From JAHRVQ01 sp046290215 (GTDB lineage: Bacteria > Pseudomonadota > Gammaproteobacteria > Pseudomonadales > Azotimanducaceae), in assembly GCA_046290215.1 (NCBI GenBank), contig JBKAGC010000500.1, positions 1 to 31,038 of the forward strand: 31,038 nucleotides of DNA, in the 5' to 3' direction. Position numbers and translations under genes: made by a program. Positions 1 through 10,000 of this stretch are shown here, one piece after another. The notes under the pieces were generated by a model. The model was not told the DNA's origin. It was given only the letters and a program-made list of their open reading frames with translations, and ran no database searches. Position 1 is the stretch's first letter, and each line of letters opens with the position of its first letter.

Positions 1-2017
1 CCACAAACTGTGTACCCACATTGTTGAAGAACAATTGTTGCATTGACGGTGCACGGAAGCCGGTACTCACGGCTGAGCGGATGCTGAAGAAGTCGTTGAA
101 GCGATAGTTACCAGCCAGCTTAAAGTTGGTGGTATCACCAAAGCCATCATAATCATCATAGCGAACGGCTGCGCTGACGAGAAACGCCTCGTTCACATCA
201 TATTCGCCGTCCAGATAAAAGGAGACAACGTCGCGAGTTTCATCCACTTCATTGTTCGGCGCGATGCCAGGAAAGCCTTGGATGCCGCCACTGCGATCTT
301 CCGCAAATAAGCTCACACCATTGACCGTATCGTAATCACGGTAGGCGTATTCTTCACCAGCTTTGATCTTATATTCATCCTCCCGCAGTTCCGCACCTAA
401 CGCGACGGCAAGGTCGCCATAGCGCGTGGTGTAATCTACGTTGATAGTTTCAAGGCCAAGCTCCAGACCGTACGCAGCCGCCTCGCGGGGCACACTTGAG
501 CGGATCTCAGCAGAGGTGAGGGCGGTGGAGAATCGTTGGCTATTTGCAAAGGATGAGTTCAACGAATCGCTTGTGACATAGTCGATCGTGTTCTCGCCAT
601 CCGTGTAGGAAATGTCCAGAGTTGAACCATCATCAAACTCAGTGCGATAGCCAAAGTTGAAGGACAGGTCATCAATTTCAGAATTGATCTTTGGCAAGAA
701 TCCCGCTGGGATGGTGGCATCGCCATCGGCAAGTGGCGCGTTGCCACCGGTGTTGCCGTTATGGCGGAAGAAAGCAGCAGATTCATTGTCCCGGCTCGAA
801 TAAGTGACAAAGCCGTAAAGTTCACCTTCGCCAAGGGCGTAGCCGCCATTTAGAGTCACAGCAAATTGTTCAGATTCAGCATCACCAATGCGGAAAGTCT
901 CGCGAGATGCAGTTGCCTCACGTGGATCGCCGAGTAATAAGCTGCCGTCTGCCAACGTGGTACAACCTGGAAACTGACAAGAACCGTGTAGACCAGCGCG
1001 ATTGGTGAAACCCCGGTCTCGGAAATTCAGGCTAGCGTTTAGATAACCGGAAGTACCCAGCGCAAAACCCTTGGTTAAATCGACGTTGGTAGTCTCGCCG
1101 TCACCCTCGCTGGTTTCCCCGTATGACACATTAACCTTACCGCCTTCGTCATAATCGTTGAGGACAATGTTGATCACGCCGGCAATGGCGTCAGAACCAT
1201 ACTGCGCAGCAGCACCATCGCGCAGCACTTCGATACGTTTGATCGAAGCGGCAGGTATTGCATTCATGTCAGTGCCAGCAGTACCTCGTCCAACGGATGT
1301 GTTGATGTGAATCAATGATGCCTGATGACGTCGCTTGCCATTAATCAACACCAGCGTTTGGTCTGGGCCGAGGCCTCGTAATGTGGCGGGACGTAATGCG
1401 TCAGTACCATCACTAATGGATGAACTTGAGAAGTTAAACGACGGTGCAATGGCTTGCAGCATCCGCCCTACTTCTGTTTGCCCGGTATCTTCGAGCGCTT
1501 CAGCACTAAGCACATCCACCGGTACTGGCAAATCTTCTGCCGAGCGGCCCGGCGCACGTGTACCGATGACCGTGACTTCTTCTATATCCGCACTTTCGCT
1601 AGCGTTGGCGGCGGTACTAACACCACTTCCAACGAGCAGACCTAAAAAGGCAGACATTAACCTGTTGCGGTTTGTCATTTCTGTTCCCCTGTTCTGTGGC
1701 GTTTCTGCTGCGATGCTAATCTTCCCATTTGTGGAAAACCGGGCTTCTAACCCGGTGTTAGCCAAGAGCAACGTGAGCGCCGTTTTTATGTCGTACTCCC
1801 CTTGCAGGCGATTTGCTTGATATTGCCGGGCGAGTTCAAAGGAAAACACAATGGTTTCATCCGCTTGGATCGCAAAGCTAGTCAAGGCTTGATCCGCTCG
1901 CTGTGCTGCAACATCAAAGTGTATGGTCGAGCCAAACGCAGTTGGAACGAACATCACCGAGATAACACAGGCGCGAATTACATCGCCCAGTAACTTTACT
2001 AGACCGTTGGCTTGCAA
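1..2017 (-). CDS. TonB-dependent receptor with N-terminal STN signalling domain (3' end outside window)
   Basis: Outer-membrane active transporter, fecA-like in layout; substrate unknown. About 672 codons are visible and the C-terminal barrel lies beyond base 1. Order: exported leader (KLLGDVIRACVISVMFVPTA), STN domain (FDVAAQRADQALTSFAIQ, then LQGEYDIKTALTLLLANTGL), a linker, a TonB-box-like IEEVTVIGTR, the plug (LRGLGPDQTLVLINGKRRH, RIEVLRDGAAAQYGSDAIAG) and early barrel strands. The frame has no stop between STN and plug. I chose the TTG at 2017 because GGAGG lies 4 nt upstream and it gives a full signal peptide. The conventional ATG at 1678 also has a good AGGGG and is followed by a second signal-peptide-like stretch (LMSAFLGLLVGSGVSTAANA). 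It starts 37 nt after fecR, so sigma, anti-sigma and receptor probably form one operon. The family is certain; the upstream start and two-start model are inference. Confidence 0.88.
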   Translation of the reverse strand, partial: MQANGLVKLLGDVIRACVISVMFVPTAFGSTIHFDVAAQRADQALTSFAIQADETIVFSFELARQYQANRLQGEYDIKTALTLLLANTGLEARFSTNGKISIAAETPQNRGTEMTNRNRLMSAFLGLLVGSGVSTAANASESADIEEVTVIGTRAPGRSAEDLPVPVDVLSAEALEDTGQTEVGRMLQAIAPSFNFSSSSISDGTDALRPATLRGLGPDQTLVLINGKRRHQASLIHINTSVGRGTAGTDMNAIPAASIKRIEVLRDGAAAQYGSDAIAGVINIVLNDYDEGGKVNVSYGETSEGDGETTNVDLTKGFALGTSGYLNASLNFRDRGFTNRAGLHGSCQFPGCTTLADGSLLLGDPREATASRETFRIGDAESEQFAVTLNGGYALGEGELYGFVTYSSRDNESAAFFRHNGNTGGNAPLADGDATIPAGFLPKINSEIDDLSFNFGYRTEFDDGSTLDISYTDGENTIDYVTSDSLNSSFANSQRFSTALTSAEIRSSVPREAAAYGLELGLETINVDYTTRYGDLAVALGAELREDEYKIKAGEEYAYRDYDTVNGVSLFAEDRSGGIQGFPGIAPNNEVDETRDVVSFYLDGEYDVNEAFLVSAAVRYDDYDGFGDTTNFKLAGNYRFNDFFSIRSAVSTGFRAPSMQQLFFNNVGTQFV

Positions 2018-2054
2018 AAATCCTCCATCACAGAACAAAAAAGGCAGGAATGTT

Positions 2055-3089
2055 CTATTTTGTGCCAGAGATAATAATTTCGTCACCCTGCCGCTGGTAG
2101 GTCAGAGGGAAATTTTCTTTGAGGGAAAGCAATAGCCCTTCAATATCATCGGCCTTGTAGTAGCCTGCTATTTTCAAGCTCTGCACCTCAGCGCCTTCGA
2201 CCTGAATGGAAGTTTCCGTGTAGCGGGATACTTCAGAGATGGCCGTTTGCAAGCTCTCACCGCGAAACACCAGCATACCATCGCGCCAGGCGAGCTCTCG
2301 CTGGACGTGCTCTAGCGGAAGTTGTTCTGCGGGTAGTACGGTGTCTCTACTGATCTGCACACGCTGACCTGACACCATAGTAATACTGTCGTCTGCCTGG
2401 GCGCGGCCACCAGCAACCCGTACCGATCCTTCCGTCACAATCACTTCGACTTCACTATCGAGATACTGCACATTAAAAATCGTGCCCAGGGCTTGAACGG
2501 TGGTCGCCCCTACTTCGACTACAAATGGACGCGTCGGATCATGAATCACAGAGAATCGTGCTTCACCTCTAATTAGCCGCAGCGCACGCTGAGTATCCGT
2601 ATAGTTAATCTCAAGCTCACTGTCGGTATTGAGATGTGCTGAAGAGCCATCTGGGAGAAACACCAGGCGATTCTCACCCACCCGGGTGCTTTTCTTACTC
2701 ACTGGGTCGGCAACTTTCGCCACGGCTTGATCAGGATTCACATGCTCCGGGGTAGTCCATTGCCCACCAAGGAATACCGCCAATGCAAGCGCGAAGGCTG
2801 CAGCCATGCCAAACGCGGGCTTCAGCCAGACACGAACCGTTTGCTGCTCGGTCACCGCGCGAGGGTCAAAAGGTACAAGTGAGGACAACTGATTCAAGAC
2901 ACAAAAATCATCCCACACTGCCGCAAGTTCAAAGAGCTGCTCCCGGTGGCTATCCCCCTGGGCCAACCAGTGTTTCAATTCTGCCAGCTCTTCTTCGGAC
3001 AGGCCGCGGTCTAGCCGCGCCACCCAGACACTCGCCTCGTCCCGAATCTGCTCACGCGGGGTTAACTGCACCACCTTATTACTTTTCAC
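2055..3089 (-). CDS. fecR: FecR-family anti-sigma factor / transmembrane regulator
   Basis: Inner-membrane protein that holds or activates the partner ECF sigma factor and receives the signal from the STN domain of the receptor in the periplasm. Residues 14-60 match the cytoplasmic DUF4880 domain (EASVWVARLDRGLSEEELAELKHWL in essence), a single membrane helix spans about 92-109 (FGMAAAFALALAVFLGG), the FecR domain covers roughly 130-245 (FLPDGSSAHLNTDSELEINY, LIRGEARFSV), and the C-terminal ~75 residues resemble an STN-like fold (SLQTAISEVSRYTETSIQVE). The start is GTG at 3089 and overlaps the end of the sigma gene by 11 bp, so translation is probably coupled. 344 aa is a normal length for the family. 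Confidence 0.93.
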   Translation of the reverse strand: MKSNKVVQLTPREQIRDEASVWVARLDRGLSEEELAELKHWLAQGDSHREQLFELAAVWDDFCVLNQLSSLVPFDPRAVTEQQTVRVWLKPAFGMAAAFALALAVFLGGQWTTPEHVNPDQAVAKVADPVSKKSTRVGENRLVFLPDGSSAHLNTDSELEINYTDTQRALRLIRGEARFSVIHDPTRPFVVEVGATTVQALGTIFNVQYLDSEVEVIVTEGSVRVAGGRAQADDSITMVSGQRVQISRDTVLPAEQLPLEHVQRELAWRDGMLVFRGESLQTAISEVSRYTETSIQVEGAEVQSLKIAGYYKADDIEGLLLSLKENFPLTYQRQGDEIIISGTK

Positions 3090-3627
3090 CCTTGGACCTC
3101 TTACCGACTACTGCGGTCGCTGCATTTTCCTGCTGCGCCAAATAGTCAGCACAATGCTTCAAACCCTTTGCCACGTGTTTCTCAACAGTGCTCTCACTCA
3201 AGTTTAGATGACGGGCAATTTCACGCTGGGATTGCCCGTATACCTTTTTCAATATAAACGCCTTTTTGATGTTGCCATCGAGCTGGTCCGCTGCGGCGCA
3301 GAACCTCATGAATCGTTCGCTGGACTGCGCCCACTTTTCCGGTGCATTAGATTCAGGCTCATCTACTTCGACATCTGAAGTAGCTAAATCCTCCAGAGGT
3401 GCGGCAAATTTATTATCCCACTTGTCGCGATGGTTTAAAGCGATGTTTTGCGCGGTACGCAGCAGATAGCTCTTCGCATATTGAATGTCGCGGTTGAGTT
3501 CCGCCTCAACACTCTTAACGAAAGTTTCCTGGACAATATCATCCACGTGCTGCAACGACACAAAGCGACTCACATGCCGCTCTAGCTGCCGCCGAAATTT
3601 TAGAAAAACGCGGGTTATCTCGCTCAC
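3079..3627 (-). CDS. ECF (sigma-70 family) RNA polymerase sigma factor, FecI-like
   Basis: Alternative sigma factor of about 182 aa. Region 2 is seen in VDDIVQETFVKSV followed by AKSYLLRTAQNIALNHRD; region 4 in IKKAFILKKVYGQSQREIAR and HLNLSESTVEKHVAKGLKHC. I chose GTG at 3627 because GAGG precedes it by 5 nt and the length then fits the family. The frame stays open to a TTG at 3708, which would add 27 poorly conserved residues and has no ribosome binding site. A TATATT box about 20 nt upstream of the GTG could be its own -10, though I see no convincing -35. It lies between a caspase-family gene (188 nt upstream) and the overlapping fecR. Confidence 0.92.
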   Translation of the reverse strand: MSEITRVFLKFRRQLERHVSRFVSLQHVDDIVQETFVKSVEAELNRDIQYAKSYLLRTAQNIALNHRDKWDNKFAAPLEDLATSDVEVDEPESNAPEKWAQSSERFMRFCAAADQLDGNIKKAFILKKVYGQSQREIARHLNLSESTVEKHVAKGLKHCADYLAQQENAATAVVGKRSKGEK

Positions 3628-3815
3628 GCTAACCTCTTTTTTCTCTAATATACCCCAACTCTTGTCTGTAGAGCATTCCCCAATGCAACTGGGCACTGGC
3701 TCACGCAATCTAGCAGCAGCGTTCTACCGGGCATCTTTATCAAGGATCTTCGCTCAAGCTTTGAATTTGGGTCCCGCAATTTGGCCAAGTAGCCAGCGCG
3801 GTAACCCATTACAAA

Positions 3816-5930
3816 CTATTCCTTCGCCGTGACCCAGGAGATGGTTTTAATATCCGCCTGCTTACGCACTGAGGTGGACACTGGCATATCTCCCCTGGGT
3901 TTTATGTTGTTGCCAAATCCTGCCTCGCTGATCAGCGCGGTGATGGGGTCGGGATTGTTCCTGGCCTTTAAGCCCTCCTGGGCAAGAAAACCAAAATTGG
4001 CCATGCTGGCGCTGCGGCTGGCTTGCGTCGCAATCACAATGATTCGCTCGCTGCCGATGGTCTTGGCGTTGATCGTGCCTAAAGGAATCGTCTTTTCTTC
4101 TTCCTGCATAAACCGATTGAACTGGTTGCCGCGGGGGAACGCCACGGCAATACCAAAGTCGCTGCTGACAAACAACACAGTAATATCCAGGGGTTGCTCA
4201 ATAAAGTTGGCAATTGTCAGAGACAACTGGTCGCCGGTGTATAAGGTGGGTATGGATGACCCGTCATAAGTTTCTTTTCCTCCGCCTTCTTTGCGGGTGA
4301 CGTTTAATGTGACATCCAGGGCATCGCCTCCAATGACGGTACCAAGCTTTAGCAAACCTTTCGCCTTGGCAATGGTGCGAAGACTGCTCGCTAACGATTT
4401 AGAGGTGGTATTAGCTTCCGAGATTGCTACCTTGTGATAGTTTCGCTGCTCACACCCTGCGGCCTTGCAAGGCAACGGCTCGCCATCGGTTAACAGCACA
4501 ATCTCATTTTTGTCGGCTAGCAATCGAACATCGGCTGGCTGACTATTGTCCCGCCAGACAAGTTGAATAGGGGGAATACCCTCAGACTTTAGGTGCTCTA
4601 TCACCTGATCAAACGTTGTCGGGAGTTCTTCGCTTGTATTTATGATGGATACGCTGAGACTCGTATCTAAACGGGATTCAACCAGACGAGCAAAAGCGGT
4701 TTCCGGCACCCGGGTGAGTGGCGGGAATTGTTGGCTGCCGTGCTTATGGGCGACAAAAGACAATTGACTGGTGAGCGGCTCAACGCTGATGGATTCTGCA
4801 AAGCCGATGGCGTCATCCAATGTTGCCGTAGGCGACGGCAAGACGGCAAATAGGGAGCCTTCTCCTAACCCTAACAATTCACCAGCAGGAATCTCGTATC
4901 CTTCAGCATGTTTATTAATTCGCCATTGACCTGGTGCTTCGCCATTAGCGCGCGCAGAAAATACTGGCGCGTCTAGTTGATCGCCAACAAACAAGGGCCT
5001 TGAGCCAAACCACAGTTGCGAACTGTAGTTTTGGATGATCTTCTCGGCGATTTGACGATAAGTGGCGTCGGGGTACTGGGTGATGGACTGAATGAGATGG
5101 TAAGTAAATAGACCATAACGCTGGGGTGCCTCTGTGTGTTTGGGCAGCTCCATTTCGGGTGTTTCTTCGTTAGTTTGCGCGGCAAAGAACGCCACATAGC
5201 CAGGTCCCTGATCCCGACTTTTTACACCGGCACTAACGGGAGCGGTAGTGTCTGTGCGGGTACTTCTGCGGGCAGGAACACCGAGCAAAGTGGCAGGGAC
5301 TTTTCGCGACTGCCATTGCGAGCGGCTCATGGTGCCCGAGTGACAGCTATCGAAAACCAGCCAGACAAATACATTCTTCACCTGGAAGCGATCCAGCCAG
5401 GTGGAGATTTCGTCGTCGGTGATGGCGTTCTCAACGGTTGAAGATGAGGGTCGCCAGTGTTTCGTATCCGCTGGCAGAAATATCTCATCCAGGCCGTCGA
5501 TCTCATCCTGATCTTGCGATGCGGGTTGCTGAGAGCCGTGGCCTGAGAAGTGCAGATAGACAAAATCCCCTGAGGCGGATTGCTCAAAGACCTGCTTTAA
5601 CGTCCCCAGGATATTGCTTCGGGTTGGCGCAACGGCTTTGGGGTGGCGTTCTGTTAATAAGTGTAAATTGTCCGCCGGGATACCTTTTTGCTGTAAGACG
5701 TCGTACATCAAAAGCACGTCGTTGCGTGGTCCCACCAGATTCAACTGCTCGTCCAGATACGGATAATCGCTTACACCCACCAGGATGCCATGGCTCGCCG
5801 CAGAACCATAAGCTGAAATAACTAAACTGATGAGCCCGCTGAGCAGGGCAAACAATCTAATCAGAGACACGATAAATAGACCAGTCGTTTTCGATATTTT
5901 CTGTTCGGAACGTGGGCTGTTGCAAGCCAT
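3816..5930 (-). CDS. Exported caspase-family (peptidase C14) protein with DUF4384-like C-terminus
   Basis: Probable cysteine endopeptidase of the caspase/orthocaspase superfamily, 704 aa. A hydrophobic export signal lies at about 20-45 (LIRLFALLSGLISLVISAYG), the caspase p20-like domain at about 47-330 has catalytic His131 (HFSGHGSQQ) and Cys196 (VFDSCHSGTMSR), and a region near 560-640 reads like a DUF4384 beta domain (TGDQLSLTIANFIEQPLDIT, then FPRGNQFNRF). The ATG at 5930 overlaps the upstream caspase ORF by 74 bp. A GTG at 5870 would remove 20 residues and leave a cleaner signal peptide, but it has no obvious Shine-Dalgarno. The signal suggests action outside the cytoplasm. Its substrate is unknown; position just upstream of the sigma/FecR/receptor set suggests, but does not prove, a shared role. 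Confidence 0.85.
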   Translation of the reverse strand: MACNSPRSEQKISKTTGLFIVSLIRLFALLSGLISLVISAYGSAASHGILVGVSDYPYLDEQLNLVGPRNDVLLMYDVLQQKGIPADNLHLLTERHPKAVAPTRSNILGTLKQVFEQSASGDFVYLHFSGHGSQQPASQDQDEIDGLDEIFLPADTKHWRPSSSTVENAITDDEISTWLDRFQVKNVFVWLVFDSCHSGTMSRSQWQSRKVPATLLGVPARRSTRTDTTAPVSAGVKSRDQGPGYVAFFAAQTNEETPEMELPKHTEAPQRYGLFTYHLIQSITQYPDATYRQIAEKIIQNYSSQLWFGSRPLFVGDQLDAPVFSARANGEAPGQWRINKHAEGYEIPAGELLGLGEGSLFAVLPSPTATLDDAIGFAESISVEPLTSQLSFVAHKHGSQQFPPLTRVPETAFARLVESRLDTSLSVSIINTSEELPTTFDQVIEHLKSEGIPPIQLVWRDNSQPADVRLLADKNEIVLLTDGEPLPCKAAGCEQRNYHKVAISEANTTSKSLASSLRTIAKAKGLLKLGTVIGGDALDVTLNVTRKEGGGKETYDGSSIPTLYTGDQLSLTIANFIEQPLDITVLFVSSDFGIAVAFPRGNQFNRFMQEEEKTIPLGTINAKTIGSERIIVIATQASRSASMANFGFLAQEGLKARNNPDPITALISEAGFGNNIKPRGDMPVSTSVRKQADIKTISWVTAKE

Positions 5931-6867
5931 TGGTTAGCTTCACGACTTGTGCTCGCACATAGGATTGCAGTTCGGATATTTTTACAGCGCCATCACCATC
6001 CTGGTCAGCTTCACCTTCACGCAGACCTTTAAGCAGAGAGTAAGTAAACACACCATTACTTAAACTGCCATCCTCCCAGGCAAACTCTGTGCTCCCCGAG
6101 GCAGAAATAACCGTCACCCCTGTGTCCTTTCTGATATCCGCAAACAGTTGCTTGCTTAGGTTAAACGAGTTTTGCAGGCCTAGCTTCGGGGCAGCGATAG
6201 CCTCTTGCGCTGCACCGTCCGTCTCATTTTCGGCATCACCAAAGTCGAGGCCACGTGCTAACCCTGAGTTGGCGCGCAGTGAGCCAGCAGTACCCACTTG
6301 TGCCACCGCATCCATGGCAAATTTGTCTGCTTCTCCGGAGTGACAAGCATCAATTAGCATCAAGCGGTTGCGTGCAGGAATGCCATCGAACAAGTATTCC
6401 AGTGTTCTGTAGTCTAAGCCGCGTTCTTCTGGTGAAGAGAAGTCCACATCATAGGTACCAAGAAAATAGTCTAAATCTCCCGTCAGCATGCCATGACCCG
6501 CGTAAAACAGAATCACTTTGTCGTCCACGCCAGTTTCCATGAGCGCTGCTTTGATTTGGCGAACGTTCTCCCGGGTGACGTCTTCATTGGCCAGCATATG
6601 CACCACGGTATTTTCGTCTGTTAGCGTGTCGCGGAGGTCGCTCACATCCTTGACCGCGTAGTTGAGGTTTCTTGCGGACTGTTGATATTCGCTGGCACCA
6701 ATTGCCACAAGATGAGTTTTAGGTTCGCTGGCCTTGCCCGAAAACACTTCCACAGTTTCCCGTAGTGACTCCAGGCCGGTCTTTGAACGACCTGCCAACT
6801 GAATGCGGTTACGGCCGGCAGATAACTCAACGTCAACTTTGCCTTTGAGCTTGTCTGCAGGTAGCAC
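5857..6867 (-). CDS. Caspase-domain protein, likely the detached C-terminus of the WD40 protein upstream
   Basis: Caspase-superfamily domain with catalytic His125 (LFYAGHGML) and Cys175 (LIDACHSGEADK), both intact. A canonical EF-hand-like loop lies at 288-299 (DQDGDGAVKISE), often seen in bacterial caspase homologues and suggesting calcium binding. Residues 1-42 do not look like a true N-terminus: the stretch VDVELSAGRNRIQLAGRSKT matches the end of the Ig-like linker that joins WD40 propellers to caspase domains in large bacterial proteins. The GTG used at 6867 has no ribosome binding site and no signal peptide follows. I therefore read this as part of a WD40-caspase gene broken by indels in 6868-7080. 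If really separate, it would be a cytoplasmic caspase. Confidence 0.8.
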   Translation of the reverse strand: MLPADKLKGKVDVELSAGRNRIQLAGRSKTGLESLRETVEVFSGKASEPKTHLVAIGASEYQQSARNLNYAVKDVSDLRDTLTDENTVVHMLANEDVTRENVRQIKAALMETGVDDKVILFYAGHGMLTGDLDYFLGTYDVDFSSPEERGLDYRTLEYLFDGIPARNRLMLIDACHSGEADKFAMDAVAQVGTAGSLRANSGLARGLDFGDAENETDGAAQEAIAAPKLGLQNSFNLSKQLFADIRKDTGVTVISASGSTEFAWEDGSLSNGVFTYSLLKGLREGEADQDGDGAVKISELQSYVRAQVVKLTNGLQQPTFRTENIENDWSIYRVSD

Positions 6868-7059
6868 TCTTCTTATCGGCCTGGCGACGCGGCCGGGGAT
6901 TAAACTTCAAAATCAACATCTCAAAGGGGGATTGCGTAAACTGAATGAACGCCATACCCATGCGCCGCTTTTGTCGCATAGTAGTAGCCTTCCGGGCCTG
7001 ATCATAAAATCATCTGCGCCTCTGGGGGGATTGACACGACCCGCTCGTCTGTCAGCAAG
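6868..7059 (-). other. Frame-broken junction between the WD40 and caspase ORFs
   Basis: No single frame is open here, yet coding-like fragments appear in successive frames: VIHVFDLLTDERVVSIPP, then GADDFMI, then GPEGYYYATKAAHG, then MAFIQFTQSPFEMLILKFN. Together they resemble the last WD40 blade and the segment that precedes the caspase domain in WD40-caspase proteins. One missing G in GGG near 7075 would restore the first switch, and at least three more indels are needed further on. The usual ~100-residue linker before the caspase domain also seems shortened. Either the gene is decaying or the consensus is poor here. Confidence 0.6.
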
Positions 7060-10000
7060 TCAAATACGTGGATGACCCATCTCGCCCAGTAGTGAGACAA
7101 ACTCTCCCGCGGTCTTTACGCTGGTGACCTTGGCCTCCGTGGTCTTATAGCGCGCCACAATGCTCTGATCTTTAAGCGAGACTTTTTCAAGATAACCGGT
7201 TTCATCCACCAACAGTAAAAACTGCTCCTTAGCGTCGAACACCAGGTACTCAAGCTCGCTCTTGCGGGCGTTAAAAATTTGTTGGTTGGTGTTGAGGTCA
7301 ATGAGTTTGAGATAACGATCCTGTGAGTAGGCGTAGTAGCGACCGCTCGGCGACAAGAGGTTCACCTTGAGATCTTTGCTGGCGGTAAACTGTTTGATCT
7401 CATCGCTCATATCGAAGGTCACCGGGTCGCTTAAATGTTCTGCGACACCTTGATCATATTGATAGTGGACCAATTGGGTCTGGGCAAACCCTGGCTTTGG
7501 CGACGATACCAGTTGCCCGGTAATACGCTGCTGAGCCGGATCAAAAGACATAAACGAGAAGATCGTTTTGTCGGCGAACATGCCCTGCTTGGCAAGTTGC
7601 TTAACCTGGATACCTTGTTCCAGATCATAAATGTGGTAGGTCTCCTCGGAGACAAACATCAAGTAACGATCATCAATGCTGATCTCTGTGCCCTTGGTTG
7701 TTTCTGGGTGCCAGGTAGTGTCGAAAGCAAAATACTCTGTTAACTGCGGGCTGGTCAGATCTATGTAGTGATATTCACTACCGTTACGATAGTAAAACTT
7801 TGCTGCATCGTTAGTGAACGCACCGAAGTATGGGTAGTTGTTACCATCCAGTGAAAGCAAGTTCATGTTTTGTAAATCGAGCAGGTGTATACCTTGCTTA
7901 TTGTTATAAGCCAGAAAACGACCATCACTGCTCAGCTCGCTGGTGTACACGTCATTATCGAACCGGTCTAGTGAGCGGATCTTCTGATAGCTTCTCGCAT
8001 CCCAGGTGATGGTGTTGCCCCAGATATCGGCACTGGTAAAGGTTGCCTCATTGGCGTTGTAGCTAAGAGAACTAATTAGGTCATTGTGTTCGAACCTGGA
8101 GACGAGCTCGGTCTCGCCCGTGTCGATGTCGAGAATGCTCAAGGAAACATTGTCAGACATATACAGTAGCTTGTGATCGTTTAGGAAAACCGCAAGCTTA
8201 CCGGGCTTTCTTAAGGTTTCAGACTGGCTTTCAACATCCCAGACCACCACCTCATTATCACCGGCAAAACTTAGATAATGTAAGTACTTGCCGTCTGCCC
8301 TGAAGCCTATATAGTCACGGAAGTACTGGTTAGTAATGTCCGGTTTTGCCCGGGGTATTGAGTTAACGAGCACATAACTTTGCTCGTGAGACTTAAACAG
8401 GTGAATACGTTTATGGCCGTAAACCGCAAGATGCTCACCGTCAGCGCTGATGGCAATATCCACCGGACCGTCACCTTGCATATTCACTTGTTGCAGATAA
8501 TTCCAAACACCCCGACGCTCTCCTGAATTGGCGTGAATATAAAACGGTTCATGCCAGCCCCAGGTATTCGCAGCCAGGAACAGGTTGATATCGGGGATGG
8601 CGTTAATACTGTGAAAAGCGCCGCCGGTAAAACCGTGGTTCACCTGTTTTTGTAGGAGCCCAGAAGCCGGGTCCCAGAACTCCATATGCTCCCCGGAAAC
8701 TAACACAAGGCTATTGCCATCATGGGTAAATGCAAAGTCGTTAGTTGATCCGGCTTTCGGAAAGATACGTGTCTGTAACATCCCGGACTTGATATCCCGG
8801 ATATTCACGGAAGCACCATCATTGTTCGCCGAGAAACGCCCCGTTGGGTCGACAATGACTTTGTTAACCTGACTAGTGTTAGCTTTTTGCACCGTCACTC
8901 GTGGTGCTGGATCTGTCATCTCGCCGTAGAGATCCGCCGCGTCCAGGCTAAAGCTTGCTATCCCCGGTCCCCGTCCTGTCACGGCAAGATCGCTGGTCAC
9001 TTCAATTGAGTCTAACCAACCGCCGCTAAAAGCGAGGTTTTGCACTAGTCGGTGATCTGCGACGTCCCAGAACTTAACCGTGCCGTCGTCGCCGCTAGAA
9101 ATCAGTAAATCACCGCCCTCAGATAACGCGAGCGCAGTGACAAAATTGTCGTGCCCCCGCAACATGATGTTTACCGTATCGTGGCTACCCTTACCAAACC
9201 CGGTAGCCGCAACACGGCCAAGCCCGCCGAGATAAACTCGCTCACGTTCTTCATCGATATAAATGCTGCTCACTTTGCCCGTCAGGTATGGCTTTTGTTC
9301 GAGGAGCTTAAGTGAAGGTAGGCGCCAGATGCTGTAGCTACCATCCAGATGACCGGCGGCGAGATACTTGTCTGTGGCTACGAGTGACGTCACCGCTGAG
9401 GCGCTGCTCAATGTTTTTTTCTTGCCTCTTTTATTATGAACGTCAATAGCGCCGTCCTTGACTATGAAGCTGAGCTTGCGCCGCTCGCTTTCACTGCGCA
9501 GAGGCTTGAAATTCGTATTGGCCACGAGACGAGTGTTGACCACACCACTGGTACTGAAGAGCTGGATCTCTGAGGGATTAAACAGCACAAACCCAACCTC
9601 GGGGTGGAATGCAAAATCTTCGAACTTGAACTCATTGAATGACAGCATAAAGCTCTGGCCACTCTGGTCAGACAAAGCAACCTGATTGAAACTCTCGGTG
9701 AGTATTTGCTGATCCTGAAATCGGGTAATTCGAACATCTTGTTGCTGGAAGGTGCGTGGAATTGAAAATTCCTTTACCACAGCTGCCTGATGATCAATCG
9801 CCACGTAGCTAACACCTTGCTCTTGCGAACTGGCCACATCGCCGCGAAGTACAATGAGTTGCCCATCCAGCAAATAGCGCGCCCTGTTATATCCGTTGTA
9901 GGTCCCTTTCGCCTCATAACTCTGGGTATCTATGACTGTGATGGCGAAGTCCGTGGATACGAATAACGTTTTGCCATCGGCTACTACGTCTAACTGATTA

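Noticed and set aside
1335..2135. Plus-strand ORFs opposite the TonB receptor
   Set aside because: The minus strand is continuously coding for STN, plug and barrel segments, so these are antisense shadows.
3628..3708. Upstream TTG start for the sigma factor
   Set aside because: No Shine-Dalgarno and a non-family N-terminal extension; the GTG at 3627 has GAGG at good spacing.
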